A stretch of 63,117 bases of DNA. Origin: an uncultured Pelagibacteraceae bacterium (lineage in GTDB: Bacteria > Pseudomonadota > Alphaproteobacteria > Pelagibacterales > Pelagibacteraceae). Location: contig CACPNO010000004.1 in NCBI GenBank assembly GCA_902635335.1, forward strand, positions 1-63,117. Direction: 5' to 3'. This document shows, in pieces, positions 35,724 to 46,211 of the stretch. Under the pieces are notes generated by a model. The model was not told where the DNA came from. It made no database searches and saw only the letters and a list, made by a program, of their open reading frames with translations. Position numbers and translations under genes: made by a program. Numbering within the stretch: position 1 is the stretch's first letter; each line of letters starts with the position of its first letter.

Positions 35724-36751
35724 TAAATAGCTTCCTCAAGTTTTTTAGATAATTCTGCAATGTTATCTGGAGGCCAATTTGGTATTTCCATTCCCAGATA
35801 AAGTGACATTCCAGTTAAAACTTCTTTTATTTCATTAAGAGACTTTCTCCCAAAATTAGGAGTTCTTAACATTTCTCCTTCAGATTTTTGAACTAGATCT
35901 CCAATATAAATTATATTATCATTTTTCAAACAGTTCATTGATCTAACAGATAGTTCCAATTCATCTACTTTTCTAAGAAGATTTTTATTGAATTCAGGCT
36001 CTGTTGGTTGTTCTCTTACAATTACTTCTTGTGGTTCATCAAAATTTACAAACATACCAAGCTGATCTTGGAATATTCTAGCTGAGTAAGCTACAGCATC
36101 TTCTGCAGAAATTGACCCATTCGTTTCAACCTCCATTGTCAATTTATCATAGTCTAAAGCCTTTCCTTCTCTAGCTGTACTTATAGAATATGATACTTTT
36201 TTTACTGGGCTAAATAAAGAGTCTATAGGTATAAGACCTAATGGTGGTTCCTCTGGTTTATTCATGTCTGCTGATACATAACCTTTACCGTTACTTACGG
36301 TCATTTCCATGTGAAAATTTGTATTTTCATCTAGGTTACATATTACTAAATCTGGATTTAAAATCTCAATATCAGCAGAAGTGTTTATTTTTGATGCTTT
36401 TATTTCACCAGGACCCTTAGCATCAAGTATCAATTTACTTGTAGTTTCAGAATTACTCTTCAAAGCTAGCGATTTTACATTAAGTACAATATCTGTCACA
36501 TCTTCTCTTACACCTTTAATCGATGTAAATTCATGCAGTACACCATCTATTTGAATAGCTGTTACTGCAGTACCTCTTATTGAAGACAAGAGAATTCTTC
36601 TTAGAGAATTTCCTAAAGTAAGACCATATCCTTTTTCTAAAGGCTCAGCTACTATTTTTGCATAAGATTTATCCTCACTTAAATTTACATCTAATTTTGG
36701 TGGTTTAATAAGTGATCTCCAATTTTTAATATTTACCTCATTAGTTTCCAT
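35723..36751 (-). CDS. rpoA: RNA polymerase subunit alpha
   Basis: Scaffold for RNA polymerase assembly. The N-terminal dimerisation domain (about 1-235) has [17 protein letters not shown]; a linker follows, then the C-terminal domain (about 255-330) that binds UP elements and activators, with [12 protein letters not shown] and [12 protein letters not shown]. At 342 residues it is slightly longer than the E. coli protein. It follows rpsK without a gap and shares a base with rplQ. Confidence 0.98.
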   Translation of the reverse strand: METNEVNIKNWRSLIKPPKLDVNLSEDKSYAKIVAEPLEKGYGLTLGNSLRRILLSSIRGTAVTAIQIDGVLHEFTSIKGVREDVTDIVLNVKSLALKSNSETTSKLILDAKGPGEIKASKINTSADIEILNPDLVICNLDENTNFHMEMTVSNGKGYVSADMNKPEEPPLGLIPIDSLFSPVKKVSYSISTAREGKALDYDKLTMEVETNGSISAEDAVAYSARIFQDQLGMFVNFDEPQEVIVREQPTEPEFNKNLLRKVDELELSVRSMNCLKNDNIIYIGDLVQKSEGEMLRTPNFGRKSLNEIKEVLTGMSLYLGMEIPNWPPDNIAELSKKLEEAI

Positions 36752-37195
36752 TTATACTCTCCTTTTTTTTGGCGGTCGCGATCCATTATGTGGCATTGGT
36801 GTTGTATCCTTAATCGAAATAATTTTAAATCCTCTGGCTTGTAAAGCTCTTAAGGCTGTTTCTCTACCTGATCCTGGACCTTTGACTTCAACAGACAATA
36901 TTTTCATTCCAACCTCAAGCGCTTTAGCAGCAGCTGAATCAGCAGCAACCTGTGCTGCATATGGTGTAGATTTTCTTGATCCTTTAAAACCTTTTTGACC
37001 TGCAGAGGCCCAAGAAATAATATTACCATTTGTGTCTGCTATTGAAACTATTGTATTGTTAAATGTTGATTGAACATAGGCTATTCCGTTTAGTATATTT
37101 TTTTTATTTTTCTTTTTTTTTGAATAAGTGCTTTTTTTAGATTTGGTACTAGTATCTTTTGTTTGATCTTTATTTTCTATCTTGTCGTTTGCCAT
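36752..37195 (-). CDS. rpsK: 30S ribosomal protein S11
   Basis: Platform protein of the small subunit that contacts mRNA at the Shine-Dalgarno helix. The core from about residue 36 ([16 protein letters not shown]) to the C-terminal [12 protein letters not shown] is highly conserved. An N-terminal extension of roughly 18 residues, rich in Lys, Ser and Thr, makes it 147 residues instead of about 129. One base separates it from rpsM. Confidence 0.98.
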   Translation of the reverse strand: MANDKIENKDQTKDTSTKSKKSTYSKKKKNKKNILNGIAYVQSTFNNTIVSIADTNGNIISWASAGQKGFKGSRKSTPYAAQVAADSAAAKALEVGMKILSVEVKGPGSGRETALRALQARGFKIISIKDTTPMPHNGSRPPKKRRV

Positions 37196-37196
37196 A

Positions 37197-37580
37197 TTAT
37201 TTTTTAAGTGGTGTTAGTTTCTTTCCAGCAATTGCAATTGCTTTTCCTTTACGTGTTCTTGCATTACATCTAGTTCTTTGACCTCTAACAGGAAGTTTTT
37301 TTCTATGCCTAGATCCTCTGTAAGAAGCAAGGTCAATTAATCTTTTTATATTTAAAGAAGTGTCTCTCCTTAAGTCACCTTCAACTGTAAACTTTTGATC
37401 AATAAATTCTCTTATTTTTAATATCTCATCATCTGTTAACTCATTTACTCTTTTGGTAGCTGGTATCTCTAATGAATTACAAATAGTGTTAGAATTTTTT
37501 TCACCTATGCCATAAATATAGGTAAGTCCAATTCTAACTAATTTGTTCTGGGGTATGTTTACACCTGCAATACGAGCCAT
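37197..37580 (-). CDS. rpsM: 30S ribosomal protein S13
   Basis: Head protein of the small subunit that contacts the 50S subunit and P-site tRNA. The 127 residues open with [15 protein letters not shown] and contain [18 protein letters not shown] and the basic tail [16 protein letters not shown]. It is the first gene of the alpha group; the 55-base gap upstream, the longest within spc-alpha, contains a good promoter match. Confidence 0.98.
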   Translation of the reverse strand: MARIAGVNIPQNKLVRIGLTYIYGIGEKNSNTICNSLEIPATKRVNELTDDEILKIREFIDQKFTVEGDLRRDTSLNIKRLIDLASYRGSRHRKKLPVRGQRTRCNARTRKGKAIAIAGKKLTPLKK

Positions 37581-37603
37581 AATATTGTGATAAAATTTAG
37601 CCT

Positions 37604-37631
37604 TTTATATAATAAGATCTTTCAAAGTCAA
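37604..37631 (-). promoter_or_regulatory. Candidate alpha-operon promoter upstream of rpsM
   Basis: On the minus strand TTGACT (37626-37631) and TATAAA (37604-37609) each match the consensus at five of six positions with a 16-base spacer. This would place initiation about 17 bases before rpsM and allow rpsM-rpsK-rpoA-rplQ to be expressed apart from spc genes. Confidence 0.55.
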
Positions 37632-37635
37632 TGTC

Positions 37636-38199
37636 TTAAACAGATAATATTTGCTCAATTTTATAAGATATATCATCAATTTCTTTACTACCATCTACCT
37701 CATAAAAATTTATATTTTTAGAATAAAAATCTAATACTGGTCTTGTAGTTTCCATATAAGTATCATATCTCTTTAGAATAGTCTTCAAATCATCATCTGA
37801 TCTTTTTTCTAATATTTTTCTTTTTTCTATTCTTTTTATAATCGTAGATTTATTTACATTTAGAAAAAAAATATAATCTATTTTTTGATTTGATTTATTT
37901 AATAATTTTTCTAAATTTTTAGCCTGATTTAGCGATCTTGGATATCCATCAAATATTAGTTTATTTTTTAAATTTGGGTCGAATATTACATTTTGAATTA
38001 ATTCGTTAACTATTTCATCTGTTGCGAAATCACCTTTTGATATAATATTTTCTATATCTTTTCCAATTTCAGTTTTATTTTTAATTTCATTTCTTAAAAG
38101 ATCTCCAGTAGAAACTTGATGAAGATTAAATTTTTTTACAATATTAACAGCTTGAGTACCTTTACCAGCCCCTGGTGGCCCAAATATAATTACATTCAC
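37636..38199 (-). CDS. adk: Adenylate kinase
   Basis: Equilibrates ATP, ADP and AMP. P-loop GPPGAGKGTQ lies at residues 7-16, followed by VSTGDLLR and the FDGYPRSLNQA AMP-site motif. At 187 residues it is the short form whose LID insertion is reduced and has no zinc cysteines. Its place between secY and rpsM, where other bacteria carry infA/rpmJ or map, is the alphaproteobacterial arrangement. Confidence 0.97.
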   Translation of the reverse strand: MNVIIFGPPGAGKGTQAVNIVKKFNLHQVSTGDLLRNEIKNKTEIGKDIENIISKGDFATDEIVNELIQNVIFDPNLKNKLIFDGYPRSLNQAKNLEKLLNKSNQKIDYIFFLNVNKSTIIKRIEKRKILEKRSDDDLKTILKRYDTYMETTRPVLDFYSKNINFYEVDGSKEIDDISYKIEQILSV

Positions 38200-38205
38200 T
38201 GATAA

Positions 38206-39486
38206 TTATCTTCCAAATTTTGTTTTTTTTATTAATTGTTCATATTGTGAACTCATTAATCTTGTTTGCACTTGAGTAACAGTGTCGATAGCTACTACAA
38301 CGACAATCAATACAGACGCACCTCCTAAATAAAAAGGAATTGGATAGTTTGCAATTAAAAATTCAGGCATTAGACATACTAATGTTAAATATATTGCTCC
38401 TATAGTTGTTAACCTTGTTAAAATTGTATCAATATATAAAGCAGTACTCTCACCTGGTCTTATGCCAGGTATAAACCCACCATATTTTCTTAAGTTTTCA
38501 GCTGTCTCGTTAGGATTAAATGTGATTGAAGTATAAAAAAAAGTAAAAAAAATAATTCCTGATGCATATAAAATCATATAAAGAGGCTGACCTTGAGAAA
38601 AATACGATGATAGATTTAAGAATGTCTCATTTTGAGATACATTGAAATTTGAAAAGGTTACAGGCAACAATAATAATGCAGAGGCAAATATTGCTGGGAT
38701 AACACCAGCAGAATTAATTTTAAGAGGCAAATGTGAGGATTCTCCTCCATACATTTTATTACCCATTTGTCTTTTTGGATAATTTATCAATATTTTTCTT
38801 AAAGCTCTTTCCATAAAAACAATAAATAGTATTGTTAAAATAAGTAAAATAAATATGAAAATTATCATCAAAGTAGAAATGGCTCCAGTTCTACCCAACT
38901 CAAATGTTGTTACCAATGCTCTTGGAATTTCTGCGACGATCCCAGAGAATATTATTAAAGAAATTCCATTTCCAATACCTCGTTGAGTAATTTGTTCTCC
39001 CAACCACATTAAAAAAATAGTTCCTGCAACAATTGTGGTGACTGTAGAAATTTTAAAAAAAAAGCCTGGGTTTATAACTAAATCAGCTGAGGACTCTAGA
39101 CCAACTGCAAGACCATATCCTTGAACAGTTGCCAGTAAAACAGTTCCATATCTGGTTATTTGTGTAATTTTTTGTCTGCCAATTTCACCTTGGGCTTTAA
39201 GGTTCTTAAAATAATCTGTTACACCAGTCAAAAGTTGTACAATAATTGATGATGAAATATATGGCATTATACCTAATGCAAATATAGCCATTCTGCTAAC
39301 TGCTCCTCCAGCAAAAACATTAAACATCCCAAGTAATCCTTTTTGATTACTATCCATCATTATTTGTAATTGTTCCGGGTCTATACCAGGAAGTGGTACA
39401 AAAGTACCTAATCTGTAAACTGCAAGAATTAAAACAGTAAATAATATTCTATTTCTTAAATCATTGTTTTGCGATGACTCACTCAT
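38206..39486 (-). CDS. secY: Protein translocase subunit SecY
   Basis: Pore-forming subunit of the Sec translocon, here 426 residues with ten membrane helices. Landmarks are FVPLPGIDPEQL and the MSRMAIFALGIMPYISSSI region near the lateral gate, QRGIGNGISLIIFSGI, and GFIPGIRPGE near the seventh-eighth helix loop. Two bases separate it from rplO. Its partner SecE is encoded at 62086-62277 in the same block. Confidence 0.98.
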   Translation of the reverse strand: MSESSQNNDLRNRILFTVLILAVYRLGTFVPLPGIDPEQLQIMMDSNQKGLLGMFNVFAGGAVSRMAIFALGIMPYISSSIIVQLLTGVTDYFKNLKAQGEIGRQKITQITRYGTVLLATVQGYGLAVGLESSADLVINPGFFFKISTVTTIVAGTIFLMWLGEQITQRGIGNGISLIIFSGIVAEIPRALVTTFELGRTGAISTLMIIFIFILLILTILFIVFMERALRKILINYPKRQMGNKMYGGESSHLPLKINSAGVIPAIFASALLLLPVTFSNFNVSQNETFLNLSSYFSQGQPLYMILYASGIIFFTFFYTSITFNPNETAENLRKYGGFIPGIRPGESTALYIDTILTRLTTIGAIYLTLVCLMPEFLIANYPIPFYLGGASVLIVVVVAIDTVTQVQTRLMSSQYEQLIKKTKFGR

Positions 39487-39488
39487 TT

Positions 39489-39947
39489 CTATTTAGATTC
39501 TTTTATTTTTAAAATTCCACCAATTTTTTCTATTTTTTCTTTTGCGGAAATCGATGAAAAATTAGCTTCTATATTAATCTTTGTTTTAAGATTTCCACTT
39601 GCAAGAATTTTAAATTTTGAAAAAGATTTGTTTACAATTTTACTTTTATGCAAAACTTCTAAATTTATTTGATTTTCAGAATTTATTTTTTTATTATCAA
39701 TAAAGCTTTGTAATTGATTTAAATTTATAGTTGCTATTTTATTCTTATTAATGGGATTAAAACCTCTCTTTGGAAGTCTTCTATATAGAGGCATCTGTCC
39801 ACCTTCAAAGCTTTTAATAGCTACACCAGATCTAGATTTTTGACCTTTTATACCTCTTCCAGATGTTTTTCCTTTTCCTGATCCAATTCCTCTACCAAGT
39901 CTTTTTTTGGAAACTTTCACTTTTACATTATTTTCTAATATGTTCAT
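39489..39947 (-). CDS. rplO: 50S ribosomal protein L15
   Basis: Late-assembly protein of the large subunit. The basic glycine-rich N-terminus [19 protein letters not shown] and the [18 protein letters not shown]-like segment ([15 protein letters not shown], about 50-64) identify it. Length 152 is normal. Its ATG shares a base with the rpsE stop (TAATG), which leaves no space for rpmD (L30), normally located here. Confidence 0.97.
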   Translation of the reverse strand: MNILENNVKVKVSKKRLGRGIGSGKGKTSGRGIKGQKSRSGVAIKSFEGGQMPLYRRLPKRGFNPINKNKIATINLNQLQSFIDNKKINSENQINLEVLHKSKIVNKSFSKFKILASGNLKTKINIEANFSSISAKEKIEKIGGILKIKESK

Positions 39948-40447
39948 TATCCTCTTTTCTCAATTATCTCAGAAATTTTCTTGTTTCTTATTAATGAGAT
40001 ATTTTTAGGTGAATTTTGATTTGATAATGCCTTCATACAAGCTCTAATTACGTTATGTGGATTTGCTGTTCCAAGAGATTTTGCGACTATATCTTTAATG
40101 CCTAAAACTTCACAAACGGCTCTAACCGCTCCACCAGCTATAATTCCGGTACCCTTAGGTGCAGCTCTTAATTTAATTTTTCCAGCTCCGTCTTTACCAA
40201 AGATATCATGGTGTATTGTTCTTCCCTCTCTTAACGGTATTTGAACAAGATTTCTTCTAGCTAATTCATTAGCTTTTTTTATTGCATCAGGGACTTGTTT
40301 TGCTTTTGCATGCGCTACTCCTATTTTACCGTTTTGATTTCCCACAACTACTAATGCAGAAAATCCGAACCTTCTTCCACCCTTAACAACTTTGGTAATC
40401 CTATTAATGTGCACTAATTTTTCAACAAATTCAGTATTTTTATCCAT
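39947..40447 (-). CDS. rpsE: 30S ribosomal protein S5
   Basis: Decoding-fidelity protein of the small subunit. The double-stranded-RNA-binding-like N-terminal domain (about 7-75, [20 protein letters not shown]) and the C-terminal domain with [19 protein letters not shown] and NPHNVIRA are complete. Length 166. The usual order rpsE-rpmD-rplO is broken by the absence of rpmD. Confidence 0.98.
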   Translation of the reverse strand: MDKNTEFVEKLVHINRITKVVKGGRRFGFSALVVVGNQNGKIGVAHAKAKQVPDAIKKANELARRNLVQIPLREGRTIHHDIFGKDGAGKIKLRAAPKGTGIIAGGAVRAVCEVLGIKDIVAKSLGTANPHNVIRACMKALSNQNSPKNISLIRNKKISEIIEKRG

Positions 40448-40449
40448 TT

Positions 40450-40803
40450 TTAAAAATCCAATCCATTTTTTCTAAGTTCTTCAGCTAATAATTTTACTCT
40501 TCCATGATATTTATAGATTCCTCTATCAAAAAAAACTTTTGTTATCTTCAAATTTATTGCTTTTTTAGCCAATTGCTCTGCAACTAATGTTGATAATTCT
40601 TTTTTTGTTTTCTTTTGTAATTTTATTTCTTTAGTATTTGAAGATGCTGATACCAAAGTTTTGTTATTAACATCGTCAATTATTTGTGCACTAATATTTT
40701 TTGAAGATCGATTAACGCTCAATCTAAATCTTTCTTTAGGTGCAAATTTTTTTACTTTATTTCTTATACGAAATTTTTTTCTTTCAATTTTTGTTAAATT
40801 CAT
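40450..40803 (-). CDS. rplR: 50S ribosomal protein L18
   Basis: Binds 5S rRNA with L5 in the central protuberance. The 117 residues contain [17 protein letters not shown], the [25 protein letters not shown] core (split motif around 80-103) and the ending [12 protein letters not shown]. Its ATG overlaps the rplF stop by one base. Confidence 0.97.
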   Translation of the reverse strand: MNLTKIERKKFRIRNKVKKFAPKERFRLSVNRSSKNISAQIIDDVNNKTLVSASSNTKEIKLQKKTKKELSTLVAEQLAKKAINLKITKVFFDRGIYKYHGRVKLLAEELRKNGLDF

Positions 40804-41342
40804 TATTTCTTTTTACCTTCTTTTCTTAAGATATATTGACCCTGTTCTTTAATACCTTTCCCCTTATAAGGTTCTGGTGGTCTTATACTTTTAATTTCAG
40901 CTGCTACCATTCCAACTTGCTGCTTATCTGTTCCTGAAATTTTTAGAATATTTTGTTTTTCGACAAGTATTTTAACTCCCTCTGGAATATTGAAATTTAT
41001 ATCGTGACTAAAACCTAATTGAAGATTTAAAGTATTACCCTTTAACGTAGCTCTATAACCAACCCCAGATAATTCTAAAATTTTTTCATATCCTTTACTT
41101 GCTCCAATGATTGCATTATTGATCAAACTTCTATTCATTCCCCATAGTCTTTTGGTTTCTTGATTATTTTTTTTTGGTTTAATTGAAACATCTTTACCTT
41201 CATTAATTTGTAAATCAAAAATTTCTAAATCTATATTTAGTGATTTTTTACCTAGCGGTCCTTCAATATTAATTAGGTTACCACTAAGGATCACCTTTAC
41301 TTTCTCTGGAATAGAAATATTCATTTTACCAATTTTAGACAT
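40803..41342 (-). CDS. rplF: 50S ribosomal protein L6
   Basis: Large-subunit protein near the factor-binding region, built from two repeated domains. It is 179 residues with the N-terminal [19 protein letters not shown] and the C-terminal signature [22 protein letters not shown]. The segment [19 protein letters not shown] lies in between. It is coupled to rpsH by TAATG. Confidence 0.98.
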   Translation of the reverse strand: MSKIGKMNISIPEKVKVILSGNLINIEGPLGKKSLNIDLEIFDLQINEGKDVSIKPKKNNQETKRLWGMNRSLINNAIIGASKGYEKILELSGVGYRATLKGNTLNLQLGFSHDINFNIPEGVKILVEKQNILKISGTDKQQVGMVAAEIKSIRPPEPYKGKGIKEQGQYILRKEGKKK

Positions 41343-41737
41343 TAAAATACCTTACAAATTATTTCACCACCGACTTTTTGCTTTCTTGCATCTATATCAG
41401 TCATGACACCTTTTGGTGTTGAAATTATCGCAATACCTAACCCATTATTTACTTTTGGTAAACTTTCCGCGCTAGAAAAGATTCTTCTTCCTGGTTTTGA
41501 TACTCTCTCAATTGAGCTAATCACTGGATTTCCAGAGGTATATTTTAAACTAATATGTAAATTTGATTTATTTTCCTCAGATTTAACTTCATAATCTATT
41601 ATATATCCCTCTGACTTTAATATTTCAGCTATTTTTGTTTTAAATTTTGATGAGGGAAGTTGTATTTTTTTGTGATTTCTCATTTGAGAATTCTTCAATC
41701 TTGCTAACATATCACCTATTGGGTCACTTAAACTCAT
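41342..41737 (-). CDS. rpsH: 30S ribosomal protein S8
   Basis: Primary binder of 16S rRNA central domain and, in E. coli, the translational repressor of the spc operon. The 131-residue protein opens with SDPIGDMLARLKNSQ and ends with the conserved STPKGVMTDIDARKQKVGGEIICKVF region. Ten bases separate it from rpsN, one of the larger gaps in this stretch. Confidence 0.98.
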   Translation of the reverse strand: MSLSDPIGDMLARLKNSQMRNHKKIQLPSSKFKTKIAEILKSEGYIIDYEVKSEENKSNLHISLKYTSGNPVISSIERVSKPGRRIFSSAESLPKVNNGLGIAIISTPKGVMTDIDARKQKVGGEIICKVF

Positions 41738-41747
41738 ATAATCCTTT

Positions 41748-42053
41748 CTACCAACTAGATTTTACCATACCAGGAATTTTTCCTTCAAGACCCAATTGTC
41801 TTAAAGCTATTCTTGATATTTTTAACTTTCGGTATACGCCATGAGGCCTACCTGTTATTTGACATCTATTTCTTACTCTTATTTTTGCAGAATTTCTTGG
41901 TAATTTCGATAATTTTTGTTGTGCTTTAAACCTTTCTTCAAATGAAATGTTTTTGTTCATGATTATTTTTTTTAAACTCTCTCTTTTTTTGTAATATTTT
42001 TCAGAAAGTTTTATTCTTTTATTATTTTTATTTATTGCACTTATTTTAGCCAT
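41748..42053 (-). CDS. rpsN: 30S ribosomal protein S14 (zinc-independent type)
   Basis: Small-subunit head protein. At 101 residues it is the long form without the CxxC zinc pairs of the short paralogue. The signature [20 protein letters not shown] and the ending [11 protein letters not shown] are intact. The start codon shares a base with the rplE stop. Confidence 0.97.
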   Translation of the reverse strand: MAKISAINKNNKRIKLSEKYYKKRESLKKIIMNKNISFEERFKAQQKLSKLPRNSAKIRVRNRCQITGRPHGVYRKLKISRIALRQLGLEGKIPGMVKSSW

Positions 42054-42607
42054 TAATTACTCCTTACTTCTTTAAATGGAAAATTTAATTTTTTTAAAAG
42101 TTCAAAACTATGTTTTTTATTCATTGTTTTTATAACAATAGTAATATCTAGGCCTCTTATTTTATCAACTTTATCAAAGTTTACCTCTGGAAATACTATC
42201 TGTTCTTTTATTCCAAAAGTATAATTGCCAAATTTATCAAAACCTTTTTTATTTAAACCTCTAAAGTCTTTAATTCTTGGTAATGCAATATTTACAAGTC
42301 TATCAATAAATTCATACATCTTATTTTTTCTAAGAGTAACCTTTAAACCTGAATTTGTATTTTTTCTTGTTTTAAAATTTGCAATAGATTTTCTAAATTT
42401 TGTTATAATAGGTTTCTGGCCTGTAATACTTGCTAAATCATCCTGACAAGAACTTACAATTTTGGCGTCATTACCATCTAAACCTAAACCCATATTAAGA
42501 ACAATTTTTTGTATTTTAGGACCCATATATAAATTTTTATATCCAAACATTTCCTTTAAACTTGGATTAATTTCTTTAGATATTAATTCTTTCAATCTTG
42601 GTTCCAT
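42053..42607 (-). CDS. rplE: 50S ribosomal protein L5
   Basis: Binds 5S rRNA and contacts P-site tRNA and S13. The 184 residues include [47 protein letters not shown] and [26 protein letters not shown] (split around 108-133). Coupled to rplX upstream by TAATG. Confidence 0.98.
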   Translation of the reverse strand: MEPRLKELISKEINPSLKEMFGYKNLYMGPKIQKIVLNMGLGLDGNDAKIVSSCQDDLASITGQKPIITKFRKSIANFKTRKNTNSGLKVTLRKNKMYEFIDRLVNIALPRIKDFRGLNKKGFDKFGNYTFGIKEQIVFPEVNFDKVDKIRGLDITIVIKTMNKKHSFELLKKLNFPFKEVRSN

Positions 42608-42849
42608 TATTTTTTAGCCTGTTCTTTTTTACTATTTTCTAATTTTTGCAAATTTGACAAATGTATGAAATTTTCCTTGGATATAATGCCACCTTTTTTT
42701 TCTTTTGTCGTTTTCACATGCTTTTTAACTATATTAATCCCTTTTACTAATGCCCTATTAAGTTTTCTATCAATCTCAATTACTTCACCTTCTTTATTCT
42801 TATCTTTGCCAGTTATTATTTTTACTTTTAATCCTTTTTTAATCATCAT
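42607..42849 (-). CDS. rplX: 50S ribosomal protein L24, short form
   Basis: Assembly initiator of the large subunit. A KOW motif covers residues 5-35 ([20 protein letters not shown]), followed by [10 protein letters not shown] and GGIISKE. It has only 80 residues against about 104 in E. coli, so the C-terminal strand region is trimmed. The ATG overlaps the rplN stop by four bases; a second ATG follows immediately. Confidence 0.95.
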   Translation of the reverse strand: MMIKKGLKVKIITGKDKNKEGEVIEIDRKLNRALVKGINIVKKHVKTTKEKKGGIISKENFIHLSNLQKLENSKKEQAKK

Positions 42850-43214
42850 AATACCTCAGGAGCTAATGAAATAATCTTCATTTGACCTTTGTTTCTCAAT
42901 TCTCTTGTCACTGGTCCAAAAATCCTTGTACCAATTGGCTCACCTTTGTCATCTGTTAAAACTGCTGCATTATTATCAAATCTAACTTTAGATCCATCAT
43001 TTCTATGTATGCCCTTTTTTACTCTTACAACTACAGCTTTGTGAACAGAACCTTTTTTTACTTTTCCTTTTGGTATTGCTTCTTTAACAGCAACCACAAT
43101 AGTATCCCCAATGCTTGCATATCTTCTTTTGGATCCACCTAATACTTTTATACATTCTATTTTTTTAGCTCCAGTATTATCTGCTACAAATAATTCAGTT
43201 TGAACTTGTATCAT
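42846..43214 (-). CDS. rplN: 50S ribosomal protein L14
   Basis: Intersubunit-bridge protein of the large subunit. The 122 residues are strongly conserved: [17 protein letters not shown], the [20 protein letters not shown] signature and [13 protein letters not shown]. Its start overlaps rpsQ by four bases. Confidence 0.98.
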   Translation of the reverse strand: MIQVQTELFVADNTGAKKIECIKVLGGSKRRYASIGDTIVVAVKEAIPKGKVKKGSVHKAVVVRVKKGIHRNDGSKVRFDNNAAVLTDDKGEPIGTRIFGPVTRELRNKGQMKIISLAPEVL

Positions 43215-43447
43215 TTTTGAACTCCGATCACTTCAAATTTTTTATTCTTAGAAAAAGGTTTGCTTTCTCGTATTGAAACTTTATCTCCTATTTTAAATTT
43301 ATTTTCCTCATCATGAGCGTTATATTTTTTCCTGGCTTTCATTACTTTCTTAAGAAGTGGATGTTGAAACTTTCTTTCAACAAGAACTGTAACTGTTTTG
43401 TTTGGCTTATCACTTACGACAACTCCGTTTAAAATTTTTTTAGGCAT
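43211..43447 (-). CDS. rpsQ: 30S ribosomal protein S17
   Basis: Early-assembly small-subunit protein with an OB fold. The 78 residues start with [20 protein letters not shown] and include [20 protein letters not shown] and the SKNKKFEVI ending. It overlaps rpmC by eight bases and rplN by four. Confidence 0.97.
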   Translation of the reverse strand: MPKKILNGVVVSDKPNKTVTVLVERKFQHPLLKKVMKARKKYNAHDEENKFKIGDKVSIRESKPFSKNKKFEVIGVQK

Positions 43448-43628
43448 TTTTTCTTTCTATTAAAGTTTTAAGTATTGCTATATTTTTTTTTGTTTCATTT
43501 ATTTTTGATGGACTTTTAATTTGTCCATTTACTTTTTGAAATCTAAAATTGAAAAGATCTTTTTTAAATTTATTTATGTGCTCTAACATTTGCTTTTTTG
43601 TTAATTTTTTTAAATCTTTTTTTTTCAT
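43440..43628 (-). CDS. rpmC: 50S ribosomal protein L29
   Basis: Two-helix protein at the tunnel exit that contributes to the signal-recognition-particle docking site. The 62 residues match the family: the [24 protein letters not shown] helix (split around 8-31), [17 protein letters not shown] and a final helix. Small but unmistakable between rplP and rpsQ. Confidence 0.95.
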   Translation of the reverse strand: MKKKDLKKLTKKQMLEHINKFKKDLFNFRFQKVNGQIKSPSKINETKKNIAILKTLIERKNA

Positions 43629-43629
43629 T

Positions 43630-44037
43630 TTATATTCTCTTTATAAATTTGCATTTTATGGGCAATTTTGCAGAAGCTTTATATAGAGCTTCTTTTGCTA
43701 TTTGTTCAGATACACCATCTACTTCAAAAAGTATTCTTCCTGGTTTAACCCTACATGCCCAAAACTCAGGTGAACCTTTTCCTTTTCCCATTCTTACTTC
43801 TGTTGGTTTTTTTGAAACTGGTATGTTTGGAAACATTCTTGTCCAGACTCTTCCTTGTCTTTTCATATGCCTTGTTAATGCAACTCTTGCAGCCTCTATT
43901 TGTCTAGAAATTATACGATCTGGCTGTACTGCCTTTAAGCCAAATGATCCATAATTCATCAAATTACATCTTGATGCATTTCCATGTATTCTGCCTTTGT
44001 GTGCTTTCCTAAATTTTGTTCTTGTTGGTTGTAACAT
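43630..44037 (-). CDS. rplP: 50S ribosomal protein L16
   Basis: Large-subunit protein that contacts the A-site tRNA elbow. The 135 residues contain [47 protein letters not shown] and [19 protein letters not shown]. The arginine in the usual hydroxylation site region RVWTRMFP is present; I noticed no ycfD-type hydroxylase nearby. Confidence 0.98.
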   Translation of the reverse strand: MLQPTRTKFRKAHKGRIHGNASRCNLMNYGSFGLKAVQPDRIISRQIEAARVALTRHMKRQGRVWTRMFPNIPVSKKPTEVRMGKGKGSPEFWACRVKPGRILFEVDGVSEQIAKEALYKASAKLPIKCKFIKRI

Positions 44038-44039
44038 TA

Positions 44040-44699
44040 TTATGATTTATTCCTTTCCTGGCTATATTCTTTTGTAAATATTTCACCTTTATAAATCCAT
44101 ATTTTAATGCCAATTATTCCATAAGTTGTTAGAGCTTCAGCCTCTGAATAGTCTATGTCTGCTCTTAATGTGTGAGCCGGAATACTTCCTTCTCTTAACC
44201 ATTCTGTTCTGGCTATTTCATTTCCTCCTAACCTTCCACTTATTGAAACTTTAATTCCTTTTGCACCTAATCTTAATGCTGACTGCATAGCTCTCTTCAT
44301 TGCTCTCCTGTATGAAACTCTTTTAACAAGTTGTTGTGCTATATTTTCTGCAACCAGATAACTGTTAGTTTCAGGTTTTTTTACTTCTTTAATATTTAAA
44401 ACTACCTCATTTGATGTAAGTTTAGATAAATTCCCTTTAATCTTTTCTATATCAGTTCCTTTTTTACCAATTACAAAACCTGGTCTTGACGTATAAATAG
44501 TTACAAAACATTTTTTAGAAGTTCTTTCTATCATAACTTTTGATACTCCAGAATTAACTACATTTTTTTTAATGTATTCTCTAATTCTAAAATCTTCTAT
44601 TAAGTTATTTCCAAAATCTTTTTTCTTTGCATACCAGACAGAGTCCCAGCCTCTATTGATACCTAATCTTAAACCTACTGGATTAACTTTTTGTCCCAT
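44040..44699 (-). CDS. rpsC: 30S ribosomal protein S3
   Basis: Part of the mRNA entry tunnel with helicase function. The N-terminal [20 protein letters not shown] fixes the start at 44699, giving a 17-base overlap with rplV. A KH domain occupies about 40-110 ([16 protein letters not shown]), followed by the C-terminal domain ([29 protein letters not shown]). Length is 219, with a shorter tail than E. coli (233). Confidence 0.98.
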   Translation of the reverse strand: MGQKVNPVGLRLGINRGWDSVWYAKKKDFGNNLIEDFRIREYIKKNVVNSGVSKVMIERTSKKCFVTIYTSRPGFVIGKKGTDIEKIKGNLSKLTSNEVVLNIKEVKKPETNSYLVAENIAQQLVKRVSYRRAMKRAMQSALRLGAKGIKVSISGRLGGNEIARTEWLREGSIPAHTLRADIDYSEAEALTTYGIIGIKIWIYKGEIFTKEYSQERNKS

Positions 44700-45078
44700 G
44701 ACTCTCTGTTTGTTTTTGCTGTTCGGTTAATATTATCGTTAAATTCGAATATGGTTTCATAATTTCAGCAGCCCTTCCTTTTGCTCTTGCTCTGAATCTT
44801 TTCATGATTACTTGCTTTCCACAATATGCTTCCTTTACAATTAATTTATCGATATCATATTGATAATTATTTTCTGCATTTGCAACAGCAGATGATATTG
44901 TTTTTTTTATATCTTTTGAAATTCTTTTATCAGAAAATGATAAATTTCTTATTGCTACATCAACTTTTTTTCCAACTATTGATTTAAGAATTGGATTTAA
45001 TTTTTTTGTGCTAGATCTTACATTTTTATTTACAGATTTAACAATTTTGGTATCAATTTTATTTTTTAATTTTGACAT
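44683..45078 (-). CDS. rplV: 50S ribosomal protein L22
   Basis: Large-subunit protein whose extended loop lines the exit tunnel. The 131 residues include an N-terminal lysine-rich extension (about 20 residues longer than E. coli), [26 protein letters not shown] and the tunnel hairpin [20 protein letters not shown]. It overlaps rpsS by one base and rpsC by 17. Confidence 0.97.
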   Translation of the reverse strand: MSKLKNKIDTKIVKSVNKNVRSSTKKLNPILKSIVGKKVDVAIRNLSFSDKRISKDIKKTISSAVANAENNYQYDIDKLIVKEAYCGKQVIMKRFRARAKGRAAEIMKPYSNLTIILTEQQKQTESHGTKS

Positions 45079-45374
45079 TATTTTTTAGCTCCTCCCTCAA
45101 CTTTTGCCTTCTTGTCTGCTGGTGTATGTCCAAAAAATTGTCTTGTAGGTGCAAATTCACCAAATTTATGGCCTACCATATCCTCAGATATTGTTATTGG
45201 TATAAATTTTTTTCCATTATAAATTAAAAAACTTATGCCAACAAAGTCAGGAATAATAGTTGATTTTCTTGACCATGTTTTAATAGGTTTTTTAACAGGA
45301 TCATTTTTTAGTTTTTCAACTTTTTTTATTAAGTTCTGTTCAACAAAGGGTCCTTTCCAAACTGATCTAGCCAT
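45078..45374 (-). CDS. rpsS: 30S ribosomal protein S19
   Basis: Small-subunit head protein forming a complex with S13. The 98 residues begin [15 protein letters not shown] and carry [13 protein letters not shown] and the signature [19 protein letters not shown], followed by the usual basic tail. One base follows rplB. Confidence 0.98.
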   Translation of the reverse strand: MARSVWKGPFVEQNLIKKVEKLKNDPVKKPIKTWSRKSTIIPDFVGISFLIYNGKKFIPITISEDMVGHKFGEFAPTRQFFGHTPADKKAKVEGGAKK

Positions 45375-45375
45375 T

Positions 45376-46209
45376 TTATTTTCTCTTCTTCTTTCGTCTT
45401 CTAATTATAAATTTATCTGTTCTTTTATTATCTCTGGTTTTTAATCCTTTTGCAGATTGACCAGTTGGAGACACCGGATGTCTTCCACCTGCTGATTTTC
45501 CTTCACCACCACCATGAGGATGATCGACTGGATTTTTTACTACACCTCTTGTGTGTGGTCTAACACCCATCCATCTAGATCTTCCTGCTTTACCTATTTT
45601 AATATTTTTTTGGTCTGGATTAGATAATACTCCAATTGTTGCCATTGAATTTGAGTTAATTTTTCTTACTTCGCCTGATGTCATCTTAATTATACTATAA
45701 TTTCCATCTATTCCTGAAATTGACACAGAAGTACCAGCAGACCTAGCTATTTTACCACCGCCACCAGGGTTAATTTCAACATTATGAATATTTATTCCTA
45801 CAGGTATGTCTTTTAAAGGTAGACAATTTCCAATTTTAATTTCTGAATTAGATCCATTTTGAATTTTATCTCCAATTTTAATATCTTGTGGAGCTAAATA
45901 ATAAAACCTTTCGCCGTCCAAAAATTTTACAAGCATGATATGACAAGATCTATTCGGATCATATTCTATTCTTTCTACCTGTGCAGTTTCATTTAATTTT
46001 TTTCTATGAAAATCAATTTTCCTATATTTATGTTTATGCCCGCCACCATGATTTCTTGAAGTAATTCTTCCGTAGTTGTTTCGTCCTTTGGAGGAGTTAT
46101 TTGGTGAAGTTAATGATTTGAAAGGTTTGCCTTTCCACAAGCCCTCTCTACTTACAAGAATTGTACCTCTTGTTGATTTTGTATATGGTTTAAATGTTTT
46201 CAACGCCAT
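45376..46209 (-). CDS. rplB: 50S ribosomal protein L2
   Basis: Core 23S rRNA-binding protein needed for subunit association and peptidyl transferase activity. The 277 residues show [27 protein letters not shown], the [11 protein letters not shown] region and the catalytic-centre stretch [22 protein letters not shown] with the universally conserved histidine in HPHGG. The C-terminus is highly basic. Confidence 0.98.
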   Translation of the reverse strand: MALKTFKPYTKSTRGTILVSREGLWKGKPFKSLTSPNNSSKGRNNYGRITSRNHGGGHKHKYRKIDFHRKKLNETAQVERIEYDPNRSCHIMLVKFLDGERFYYLAPQDIKIGDKIQNGSNSEIKIGNCLPLKDIPVGINIHNVEINPGGGGKIARSAGTSVSISGIDGNYSIIKMTSGEVRKINSNSMATIGVLSNPDQKNIKIGKAGRSRWMGVRPHTRGVVKNPVDHPHGGGEGKSAGGRHPVSPTGQSAKGLKTRDNKRTDKFIIRRRKKKRK

Positions 46210-46211
46210 TT

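Noticed and set aside
37581-38205. Loss of rpmJ (L36) after secY
   Set aside because: Alphaproteobacteria generally carry rpmJ elsewhere and have adk at this position, so the absence is ordinary.
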